This document shows, piece by piece, positions 1-6,512 of a stretch of 35,337 nucleotides of DNA. This stretch comes from Saccharicrinis sp. (GTDB taxonomy: Bacteria; Bacteroidota; Bacteroidia; Bacteroidales; Marinilabiliaceae). The stretch is from the NCBI GenBank assembly GCA_024635585.1, contig JAGXIP010000281.1:1-35337 (forward strand), given 5' to 3'. Each line of letters starts with the position of its first letter. The stretch's first letter is position 1. Below the pieces are notes generated by a model. The model was not told where the DNA came from, made no database searches, and saw nothing but the letters and a program-made list of their open reading frames with translations. The position numbers were made by a program, and so were the translations under genes.

Positions 1-2
1 CA

Positions 3-1082
3 AAACAAGTACTCGATTTGGTGGATAAGTTGCTGCCAGAGCTTAAGGTGTATAATTCGATTCCTGTATTTTATCGAAACTTAATGAGCAGTACTTCAAA
101 AATAAATGAGGAGTTGATGGTTCCACGTATCAACGAAATGAAAATAATTAAAGAGGCACTCAAAAGGCATAAAGCAGGGTTAGGAGGAGCAGTTATTTTA
201 AAGGGAGTTCATGGTGCCGGAAAAACAGTTTTGAGCAGATATGCAGCTACTCATCTATTCAAAAAAACTAATGTATTTTGGATTGACGCCCCGGAAAATG
301 GCTCTACAAATACCGAAGATTTACTGGCTGAATTAAAAAAACAGGCTGGCGGATTTGGCGATTTTAGTTCAGTGCTGAATAATATGCCATACGAAAGTGT
401 AGTGGTTTTTAACGATTTGGAGCTTTGGTGGGAAAGAAGACCCGGAGGTGGTGAGGTAATAAATAAAGTGTTGGAACTGATTAGGATGTATGGCAGTAAA
501 GTGTTTTTTATACTCAATTGCAATGTGCATGCTTTTAATCTTTTAAGCCAATTGTTTCCACTTGAGGATAACAGCTTGGCTGTTGTTGATTGTCAGCCTT
601 TTACCTCAAACCAATTGCAACAATTAATTATGAGCCGACATAAGTCGAGCAGTCTAACACTTGTATATAAAGGAAAGTCAGAGGAGAGCATTCCTCAGTT
701 AAGTTATTCTATGCTTTTTAATACCTACTTTAATTTTTCGCAAGGTATTCCCGGCGTTGCATTAAATACTTGGAAAGCGAATATTACTGAAGCCAAGCAG
801 GATTCGTTGCGAATTAAAAAACCAAGAAAACCGGGCTTTGAAATACTTTACAGCCTACAGCACGATTGGCTGGTGATTATTGCACTTTTTATTCAGCATA
901 AAAAAATGGATATTGAAAAGCTAATGCGAATAACTGGTCTCGAAAACGAAACGTGCGAAAACTACCTGTTTAAGCTTAAAAACGCAGGACTTATCGTGAG
1001 CAAGCAAAAAGATGTATTTACCATTGGCCGAAATATCGAGCCTTTATTGGTTGAGGTATGTATAGAAAAGGGCATAATTTAA
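3..1082 (+). CDS. P-loop (AAA-like) ATPase with C-terminal winged helix, 5'-truncated by window edge
   Basis: The frame is open to the left edge, so this is the C-terminal part of a longer protein; the TTG at 18 need not be the start. Counting residues from that TTG, a Walker A motif GVHGAGKT lies at 63-70 and a Walker B-like strand VVVFNDLE at about 128-135. A sensor-1-like strand with polar Asn (FILNCN) follows near 165. The last ~80 residues look like a winged-helix fold, with alternating short helices ending in KNAGLIV and a beta hairpin. This resembles STAND/AAA-type switch ATPases in which a wHTH follows the nucleotide-binding domain. No signal peptide or membrane segment is visible in the part seen. 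The stop is 11 bp before an MscS-like channel gene, so the two are probably co-transcribed. The role is unknown: ATPase class is fairly certain, function is not. Confidence 0.7.
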   Translation, partial: KQVLDLVDKLLPELKVYNSIPVFYRNLMSSTSKINEELMVPRINEMKIIKEALKRHKAGLGGAVILKGVHGAGKTVLSRYAATHLFKKTNVFWIDAPENGSTNTEDLLAELKKQAGGFGDFSSVLNNMPYESVVVFNDLELWWERRPGGGEVINKVLELIRMYGSKVFFILNCNVHAFNLLSQLFPLEDNSLAVVDCQPFTSNQLQQLIMSRHKSSSLTLVYKGKSEESIPQLSYSMLFNTYFNFSQGIPGVALNTWKANITEAKQDSLRIKKPRKPGFEILYSLQHDWLVIIALFIQHKKMDIEKLMRITGLENETCENYLFKLKNAGLIVSKQKDVFTIGRNIEPLLVEVCIEKGII

Positions 1083-1093
1083 ACTAAAATAGG

Positions 1094-1810
1094 ATGATAG
1101 CCAAAATATTAATAGTAGCGTTGATGATTTTCATTGCGTTCAGACTCGTGTTTTTTGTAAAAAACAGGGTAGGTATATCTATAAAAATAAAAAGGCATTT
1201 GGCTTATATGCTGCCTTTTGTCGAATTGTTTATATGGTTAGGTTTTGTGATATGGGCAGCTCGTCTTATTTATTTAGCGCAAAATTATTTTACCCTAATT
1301 GCAGCAGGAAGCATATTATTAATCTTGAGTATTCCACTGTATGCGATATTAAGAGACTTTGTTGTGGGCAATATTTTAAAAATACAGAATAAGGTAAGCG
1401 AAGGTGTTTTTATTGAAATAGAAGAAATAAAAGGGCGTATAAAAAGAGCGGGTTATTTACGATTGGATATTGAGGATGATCGTGGTAATATCAATTCTAT
1501 ACCTTATAATAATATCCGATCAAAAATAATATCGCAAAACAGTACCAACCAAAATTTGGCAAAAGTGGTACTACGCTTCTCTTTTCCCGAGACGACCAAG
1601 GTAAATTATATTACGCCCATCTTAAAACGACAGATATTAAATACCCCATGGGCGGCTGTTTCGCAAACACCCATTATCGAAAAAACAATAAGCGAAAACG
1701 GACAATTAATTATTGAAGTAGGTGCATACACGCTGGATAAATTATATGGTGAGAATATTAAAAATAGCGTAGCTGAACTTTGGGCATCGGAGGATTTAAA
1801 ATCATCATAG
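1094..1810 (+). CDS. small MscS-family mechanosensitive channel-like protein
   Basis: A 238-aa membrane protein. Three hydrophobic segments lie at about 2-20, 40-62 and 68-90, and the third runs into an amphipathic stretch (LRDFVVGNILKIQNKV). A beta domain follows, with the MscS-type layout: 'vseGvfIeI', 'GrIkraGyLrldIed' and 'ipYnnI'. In the MscS family TM3 lines a pore that opens on membrane tension and the beta domain forms the cytoplasmic cage. At 238 aa it is shorter than E. coli MscS (286 aa), and the C-terminal alpha/beta part is brief. The ATPase gene lies 11 bp upstream in the same direction, suggesting a functional pair. Family assignment rests on the TM3/beta-domain pattern and is good but not certain. 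Confidence 0.75.
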   Translation: MIAKILIVALMIFIAFRLVFFVKNRVGISIKIKRHLAYMLPFVELFIWLGFVIWAARLIYLAQNYFTLIAAGSILLILSIPLYAILRDFVVGNILKIQNKVSEGVFIEIEEIKGRIKRAGYLRLDIEDDRGNINSIPYNNIRSKIISQNSTNQNLAKVVLRFSFPETTKVNYITPILKRQILNTPWAAVSQTPIIEKTISENGQLIIEVGAYTLDKLYGENIKNSVAELWASEDLKSS

Positions 1811-1874
1811 CTTGGATATGTTTTAAATTGAAGCAAACACAATCTCCGCTACTTTTATTGGGTGAGAATTTTTT

Positions 1875-1882
1875 TATATTTG
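1875..1882 (+). promoter_or_regulatory. Bacteroidota -7 element (TATATTTG) for the AGCS symporter
   Basis: TATATTTG matches the TAnnTTTG -7 consensus known from Bacteroides and Flavobacterium. It lies 36 bp before the symporter ATG, giving a short leader. No good TTTG -33 element stands at the expected 19-21 bp spacing, so this is only a half-site. Confidence 0.45.
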
Positions 1883-1918
1883 TAAGATTCATAATAAAAA
1901 AGACACGAAAAAATTCTT

Positions 1919-3658
1919 ATGCAGAAATTCAATGATATTCTGTTGCTGATTGATTCTTACATTGGTAGTAGTGCATGGTTTGTTTATTTATTATTGGGAG
2001 TAGGAGTTTTCTTTACCCTTTACCTTGGTTTTCCACAATTAAGATACATCCGTTATGCCCTTAAAATAGTCAGGGGTAAGTTCGACAAAGAGGATGATGT
2101 TGGTGATACATCGCACTTTCAAGCATTGGCAACGGCATTGTCGGGCACTGTTGGTACAGGTAATATCGCTGGAGTTGCCTATGCGCTGTATCTGGGTGGG
2201 CCTGCCGCTCTTTTTTGGATGTTGGTAACGGCTATGTTAGGTATGACCACAAAGTTTGTTGAGGTTACTCTATCGCACAAGTACCGGGAAAAAGCTGAAG
2301 ATGGCACTATATCTGGCGGCCCGATGTACTACATGAAAAAACGCCTCAATATAAAGCTACCATCCGGTAAGGTGCTGAAAACAGGCAAAATAATGGCTGT
2401 TTTATTTGCTGTGGCTACTGTGCTATCCTCCTTTGGAACAGGAAGTCTGCCCCAGATAAACAGTATCTCAAATTCCATGAGCACTACCTTCGGTATTCCG
2501 CACATGCTAACTGGTTTGGTGCTCGCTATACTGTTGGGAACTATTATTATAGGAGGTATCAAACGGATAGCTTTAGTAACTTCACGCTTGGTGCCTACAA
2601 TGGCTGTTATTTACTTTATAGGAGCAATAGCCGTTATTTTATATAATTATCAAAATGTAATACCTTCCATAATTTCAGTTTTTGCCGATGTGTTTACCGG
2701 ATCAGCTGCTACTGGCGGCTTTTTGGGTGCTACAATTGCTTTTGCGTTTAATCGAGGGGTAAATCGTGGTTTGTTTTCCAACGAGGCAGGGCAGGGTTCA
2801 GCCCCCATTGCACACTCTGCAGCAAGGGCTCATGAGCCTGTTTCGGAAGGATTAGTGGCTCTGCTCGAACCTTTTATTGATACAATTATTATCTGTTCGG
2901 TTACGGGAATAACGCTATTGTCGTCAGGGGTGTGGTCGCAAAAACACCAAAATGAATTTCAAAGAGCTGATATGCAGTTTCTTTCGGGGGTTTATAGCGA
3001 TGTTTCGGATGAAGAGCGAAAAACGCTTAGCGAGCATGTTAATATGGTTAGCGAACTACCCTTATTTACTGGTGAATTAACAGTTGATAATGGTGAAATA
3101 GTGGATGAAGTTTCTCTGATACATTCCCGTTCTCTCGCCGAGCATGTCAGGGTTTTCAGCAATAAAGAGGTGTATTCGGGAAACCTAAAGGTAAAGAAGG
3201 GTATGGTTTTGGCCGATAATAAAATCGGTTTCGAAGGTAAGTCGCTTATACATAGTGCTCCACTAACAACATTAGCTTTTACCAAAAGTTGGTTTGGCGA
3301 TTTTGGAAAATATATCGTTTCAATCGGTTTACTATTGTTTGCTTTTTCCACCTCTATTACTTGGTCGTATTATGGAGGTAGGGCAATTATCTTTTTAGTT
3401 GGCGTTAGGGGGCTAAAGTATTACAGATTTATATATGTTGTAGCCTTTTTTATCGCTTCGTTTACAGATACAACCATTATCTGGACTTTTTCAGGTATTA
3501 CCATCGCCCTCATGACCATCCCCAACTTAATAGGTATCTTTGTTCTTCACAAAGAAATGAAGCAGGAGGTAAATAGTTTTTGGGGAGAATATGCCAATCG
3601 TTTCCCCAACGAAAGATTGCCTTTATTTGAACGTTTTAAGTCAAAACAGAAGGTATAG
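1919..3658 (+). CDS. AGCS-family sodium:alanine/amino-acid symporter with large internal insertion
   Basis: A 579-aa polytopic inner-membrane protein. Family signatures include [13 protein letters not shown] (about 74-86), GGPMYYM and the hallmark [20 protein letters not shown]. After a segment ending [11 protein letters not shown] there is a hydrophilic insertion from about residue 340 to 450 before LTTLAF resumes the usual transporter sequence. [16 protein letters not shown] then closes the core. Normal members are about 450-500 aa, and the insertion explains the extra length. AGCS proteins import alanine, glycine or glutamine with Na+. The start ATG is preceded by a -7 motif. The exact substrate cannot be read from sequence. 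A Na+ driving force would fit the Na+-type V-ATPase predicted at 15.9-23.5 kb. Confidence 0.93.
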   Translation: MQKFNDILLLIDSYIGSSAWFVYLLLGVGVFFTLYLGFPQLRYIRYALKIVRGKFDKEDDVGDTSHFQALATALSGTVGTGNIAGVAYALYLGGPAALFWMLVTAMLGMTTKFVEVTLSHKYREKAEDGTISGGPMYYMKKRLNIKLPSGKVLKTGKIMAVLFAVATVLSSFGTGSLPQINSISNSMSTTFGIPHMLTGLVLAILLGTIIIGGIKRIALVTSRLVPTMAVIYFIGAIAVILYNYQNVIPSIISVFADVFTGSAATGGFLGATIAFAFNRGVNRGLFSNEAGQGSAPIAHSAARAHEPVSEGLVALLEPFIDTIIICSVTGITLLSSGVWSQKHQNEFQRADMQFLSGVYSDVSDEERKTLSEHVNMVSELPLFTGELTVDNGEIVDEVSLIHSRSLAEHVRVFSNKEVYSGNLKVKKGMVLADNKIGFEGKSLIHSAPLTTLAFTKSWFGDFGKYIVSIGLLLFAFSTSITWSYYGGRAIIFLVGVRGLKYYRFIYVVAFFIASFTDTTIIWTFSGITIALMTIPNLIGIFVLHKEMKQEVNSFWGEYANRFPNERLPLFERFKSKQKV

Positions 3659-3682
3659 TAAGAATTATTTATATCGATAATA

Positions 3683-5338
3683 ATGTTTATTTCCGTTATT
3701 AGATCTCGCTGTCTATTGTTTCTGTTAATAATTGGTTTTTTATTTATCAATAGATTAACCGCATATAGCCAGCAGCAAAATGAAGAATCTATCCAAAAAA
3801 TATTTACAGAGATTGATTTTAATACGATTTACTATCCCGCAACAGCCCGTGAGCAATTAGATTCTATTATAAAAACCTTTACACGTGATGAGCTATTATT
3901 GTATAAAGGCTATACAGAATACATTGAGGCACAGTTGTTCTATGTTCAAATGGAGATTGATTCCTCTTTACACTATGTTGAAGATGCCATAACCTATTTT
4001 ACAGCTAAAGAGGATATGGTATGGTTGTCACGAAGTCAGTTTTTGCTAGGTAAAATTGCTGAAACAACAGGATTGTACGAACAAGCAAAGATTAATTATT
4101 ACGAGTCGATTAAGCTTAGTGAAGGGGTGGACGAAACAAGAGTTGGTGCAGCTTATATTGCTTTGGCAAGGTGCAAAATGACACTCTCTGAGGATTATAA
4201 GGAGGATATGGAAAGAGGAGTTAGTATTCTAAGAAGAAGTAGAAAAAAGGAGGAACATCTTTATGCTGATTTTATGGAACAGTACTTTAGGCTTGTGGAG
4301 CCGGATGCGCCTAATAAATTGAACTCCATTGCCAATAAATATATTGAAAAACAATTGTACGATTGGGCAGTGAGTGTATATAAAATTGTTGCAAGTAGTT
4401 ATCATGCCCAACAACAATACGACTCAGCTCACTACTATTGCGATAAGGCAATTGATATTAGTGAAACATACCACGTGGGAAAGTTAATTTTGCCGGCTTT
4501 GTACCAGTTTAAAGGAATGTTATACTATAAACAGGAAAAGTATAATATTGCGGAGGTCTATTTTGGTAAATCACTCGATTTATATGCACAATATAACCAG
4601 CCTAATAGAATGTTGTATACTTATAACTATTTATACAAGATAGATGAAGCGCAGAATAATTTCAAAAAAGCCTTTAAAAACTTGCATAAATATATCGATT
4701 TGGTAGAGAAAACTTCATCGTCTGAAAAAGTTAGGTTGGCTAAAGTGTTGGAGATCAATAATAAAGTGGAAATGATGAAAGGTCAGTTGGCTCAATTGAA
4801 AGTTGAGAAAAAGGCAAGTGAGTTTATGTTATATCTCGTATTGTTGATTACTACAGTTGTTTTACTAGGGGTGGGTATATATGTTTATTTATATCAGAAA
4901 AGTAAAAAAGCCAAAATTGAAGAATTAAACAAGGAATTCCATAATCTACTTATAGGTATTGGGGAAAAACAATTGCTGGAACATAGATTAAATGCACCTT
5001 CTCAAAATAAAATAAAGGTCAATTCGTTTGGAACAAAAATGTTTAATACGAATGGCTTGGGAGAAGATGAGTTAAGTGATAATTTTGATAGTTGCTATAT
5101 GGAAACCATTGGATTACTGACAGGTGCTTTTCCAGAGCTAACCAGAACGGAGGTGCGCTATGCTGTAATGATATGCCTAAAACTTCCTATGGAGATAATC
5201 TCAAAAGTACAAAATGTTCAACCTGCATCCATACGTAAAGCAAAGCAACGCATACGCACCAAATTAAATATAGACGACAATTTGGATGTTTTTCTGCAAA
5301 AGCACCTCGAAAATCTAATTTCAAATCTTGCCCATTAG
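3683..5338 (+). CDS. TPR-repeat membrane protein with cytoplasmic C-terminal helix-turn-helix (putative transcriptional regulator)
   Basis: A 551-aa protein with a signal peptide or anchor (about 1-29, ending LTAYSQQQ). Next comes a TPR solenoid to about 350, with units such as 'aqqqYdsAhyYcdkAidi' and 'YniAevyFgkSldlY'. A charged coiled coil leads to a single TM at about 381-405 (starting FMLYLVLLITTVV). The C-terminal ~70 residues read as a LuxR-like HTH ('LTRTEVRYAVMICLKLP... IISKVQNVQPASIRKAKQRIRTKLNI'). This periplasmic TPR / TM / HTH design is common in Bacteroidota and is thought to be a one-component membrane-bound regulator. It starts 24 bp after the symporter stop. The next gene downstream is the repeat mini-protein, its most obvious possible target or ligand; that link is inference. 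Confidence 0.8.
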   Translation: MFISVIRSRCLLFLLIIGFLFINRLTAYSQQQNEESIQKIFTEIDFNTIYYPATAREQLDSIIKTFTRDELLLYKGYTEYIEAQLFYVQMEIDSSLHYVEDAITYFTAKEDMVWLSRSQFLLGKIAETTGLYEQAKINYYESIKLSEGVDETRVGAAYIALARCKMTLSEDYKEDMERGVSILRRSRKKEEHLYADFMEQYFRLVEPDAPNKLNSIANKYIEKQLYDWAVSVYKIVASSYHAQQQYDSAHYYCDKAIDISETYHVGKLILPALYQFKGMLYYKQEKYNIAEVYFGKSLDLYAQYNQPNRMLYTYNYLYKIDEAQNNFKKAFKNLHKYIDLVEKTSSSEKVRLAKVLEINNKVEMMKGQLAQLKVEKKASEFMLYLVLLITTVVLLGVGIYVYLYQKSKKAKIEELNKEFHNLLIGIGEKQLLEHRLNAPSQNKIKVNSFGTKMFNTNGLGEDELSDNFDSCYMETIGLLTGAFPELTRTEVRYAVMICLKLPMEIISKVQNVQPASIRKAKQRIRTKLNIDDNLDVFLQKHLENLISNLAH

Positions 5339-5486
5339 TTTTTCGAATTCAATAATGTTTCTTTTTTCTTAAAAAAGTGTTCGTTTTCGGACATTAATAT
5401 AATTGTAACTAAACATATGGTAAGTACGGTGATTTTTAATCAGTTTACTTTGCCTTTATAAGCTTCTGTTTTTCAGCGTGGTGAAC

Positions 5487-5508
5487 TTTGTCACGTTTTT
5501 GTCACGCC
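5487..5508. promoter_or_regulatory. possible operator: paired TTGTCACG with overlapping dyad upstream of the repeat protein
   Basis: Two copies of TTGTCACG stand within about 20 bp, flanked by GCGTG ... CACGC, and GTGA ... TCAC is nested inside. This is about 70 bp before the start codon of the repeat mini-protein. A direct repeat combined with a dyad is what a regulator such as the upstream HTH protein might bind. No further support. Confidence 0.3.
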
Positions 5509-5546
5509 TAAAATTCGCTATTTTTTAGCATGTTCATTGATATTTG

Positions 5547-5574
5547 TGATAACAAATTTAAAAACTCGTTATCA
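5547..5574 (+). promoter_or_regulatory. hairpin abutting the repeat-protein start codon
   Basis: TGATAAC (5547-5553) and GTTATCA (5568-5574) form a 7-bp perfect inverted repeat with a 14-nt AT-rich loop. The second arm ends on the A of the ATG. In mRNA this could limit ribosome access; in DNA it could be a small operator. No Shine-Dalgarno is visible. Confidence 0.35.
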
Positions 5575-5813
5575 TGAAAACTTCAAAGCTAATTTCCGTA
5601 CTTTTTTCTTTCCTTATGTTATTCGTTTTTACTGGTGGTTTATCTGCTATGGAAAAAGAAGATCCAATTGTAATAATAGGTAGTAAGATTGTTAAGGAAG
5701 ATCCAATTGTAATTATAGGCAGTAAGTTAGTTAAGGAAGATCCGATTATAATTATAGGTAGTAAGATTGTTAAGGAAGATCCGATTATAATTATAGGTAG
5801 TAAGATTGATTAG
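5574..5813 (+). CDS. small exported protein of four tandem 13-residue repeats (KEDPIVIIGSKIV)
   Basis: A 79-aa protein. Residues 1-26 form a clear signal peptide (MKTSK, hydrophobic core, TGGLSA). The rest, from Lys28 to the stop, is exactly four 13-residue units: KEDPIVIIGSKIV, KEDPIVIIGSKLV, KEDPIIIIGSKIV, KEDPIIIIGSKID. In DNA they are 39-bp repeats at 5655, 5694, 5733 and 5772. Units 3 and 4 differ by one base, so the array looks recently expanded. Each unit has a hydrophobic, probably beta, core (PIVII) bracketed by turn-forming ED-P and G-S-K. That would suit a stacked beta or amyloid-like fibre, or a precursor of repeated short peptides. I recognise no family. The TPR-HTH regulator lies upstream and a STAS-like gene downstream. 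Confidence 0.75.
   Translation: MKTSKLISVLFSFLMLFVFTGGLSAMEKEDPIVIIGSKIVKEDPIVIIGSKLVKEDPIIIIGSKIVKEDPIIIIGSKID
5655..5810 (+). repeat. four tandem 39-bp in-frame coding repeats
   Basis: Perfectly phased 39-bp units begin at 5655, 5694, 5733 and 5772 and run to the stop codon without a leftover base. Units 3 and 4 are identical apart from GTT/GAT near the end; units 1 and 2 differ mainly at third codon positions. After the TAG, the bases at 5814-5831 still resemble the GATCCAATTGTAATAATA part of the unit (14 of 18 match), possibly a decayed fifth copy. Confidence 0.9.
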
Positions 5814-5932
5814 GATTCAATTGTTATCATGTAATAGTTTAATAATTAAGTGTTTGATTTTTAATATTGGTTTTTGTAAAGCATGATCTGAATTTTACAA
5901 ACTGCTAATGAGTAAACTTTTACTGTGGAATT

Positions 5933-5940
5933 AAAGGAGG
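5933..5940 (+). promoter_or_regulatory. strong Shine-Dalgarno for the STAS-like gene
   Basis: AAAGGAGG sits 7 bp before the ATG at 5948 and fixes the start. Such a full anti-16S match is unusual among the genes of this window, most of which have none. Confidence 0.75.
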
Positions 5941-5947
5941 ATACAAT

Positions 5948-6313
5948 ATGGGAAATGTTACAGTTTCGGAGGGTATAGTAGAGGTGGATATATCAAGATT
6001 CATCACAATAGATGATGTAATAGAAAACATAGATAAGTATGTTGAGGAAGTTGATGGAATCTCAAATATACAATTACTGGCAATCGATGCAACCAGGTGT
6101 CGAAGTAATATCAGTTTGAGCGATCTAGGCAAGCTGAAGCATAGTAACAAGATGTTGTGCGATAGATTTGAAATACTGAAAGTGGCCATTATTCTTAATG
6201 ATCCCGTATATACTGCGATATGCATGGTTTACCAAAACTTAATAAGCTCCGATAAATATAATCTAAAGGTTTTTTCTACTCGGAGTGCTGCTTGTCGATG
6301 GTTAAGGTATTAA
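5948..6313 (+). CDS. SpoIIAA/STAS-like small cytoplasmic protein
   Basis: A 121-aa soluble protein without signal peptide. It shows the alternating beta/alpha pattern of SpoIIAA-like (STAS/SEC14-type) proteins. N-terminal strands (VTVSEGIVEVDIS) come first, then a helix. A central strand 'IQLLAIDATRC' follows, then 'ILKVAIILNDPVYTAICMVYQNL', with a final 'LKVFSTRSAACRWLRY' like the family's typical '..vFtteeeAlaWL' ending. Members are thought to bind lipids or act as phospho-switch partners; no conserved phosphorylatable Ser can be assigned here. It lies 134 bp downstream of the repeat mini-protein with its own strong ribosome binding site and is followed by a terminator. Its function in this cluster is unknown. 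Confidence 0.6.
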   Translation: MGNVTVSEGIVEVDISRFITIDDVIENIDKYVEEVDGISNIQLLAIDATRCRSNISLSDLGKLKHSNKMLCDRFEILKVAIILNDPVYTAICMVYQNLISSDKYNLKVFSTRSAACRWLRY

Positions 6314-6463
6314 TGGATTGAGAAAGAAAATTAGTTTTTACATGACGTTTAATGAAATATTAAGTAAACAGTAATCTTGTATAGTTGGCGTGCTCATTTT
6401 GTTTTTGCAATAGATTCCCAAATTGTCGCATTTATCGAGTCGATTAACACAATCAAGATCCAA

Positions 6464-6500
6464 GTCCGTTGTAAACCGCAACTTTACAACGGACTTTTTT
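6464..6500 (+). terminator. intrinsic terminator after the STAS-like gene
   Basis: Perfect 12-bp stem GTCCGTTGTAAA / TTTACAACGGAC (6464-6475 and 6483-6494), 7-nt loop, then six Ts. The U-tract is only on the plus side, so it ends rightward transcription and shields the convergent GH20 gene. Confidence 0.92.
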
Positions 6501-6512
6501 ATTGTTTAAAAT

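Noticed and set aside
2992-3351. 119-aa open frame on the minus strand inside the AGCS gene
   Set aside because: It lies wholly antisense to a strongly supported transporter and has low-complexity Ser/Thr-rich content without motifs: a shadow frame.
5361-5377. CTTTTTT/AAAAAAG inverted repeat after the TPR-HTH gene as a terminator
   Set aside because: Almost purely A-T pairs with a tiny loop and no proper T-run after the stem; too weak to call.
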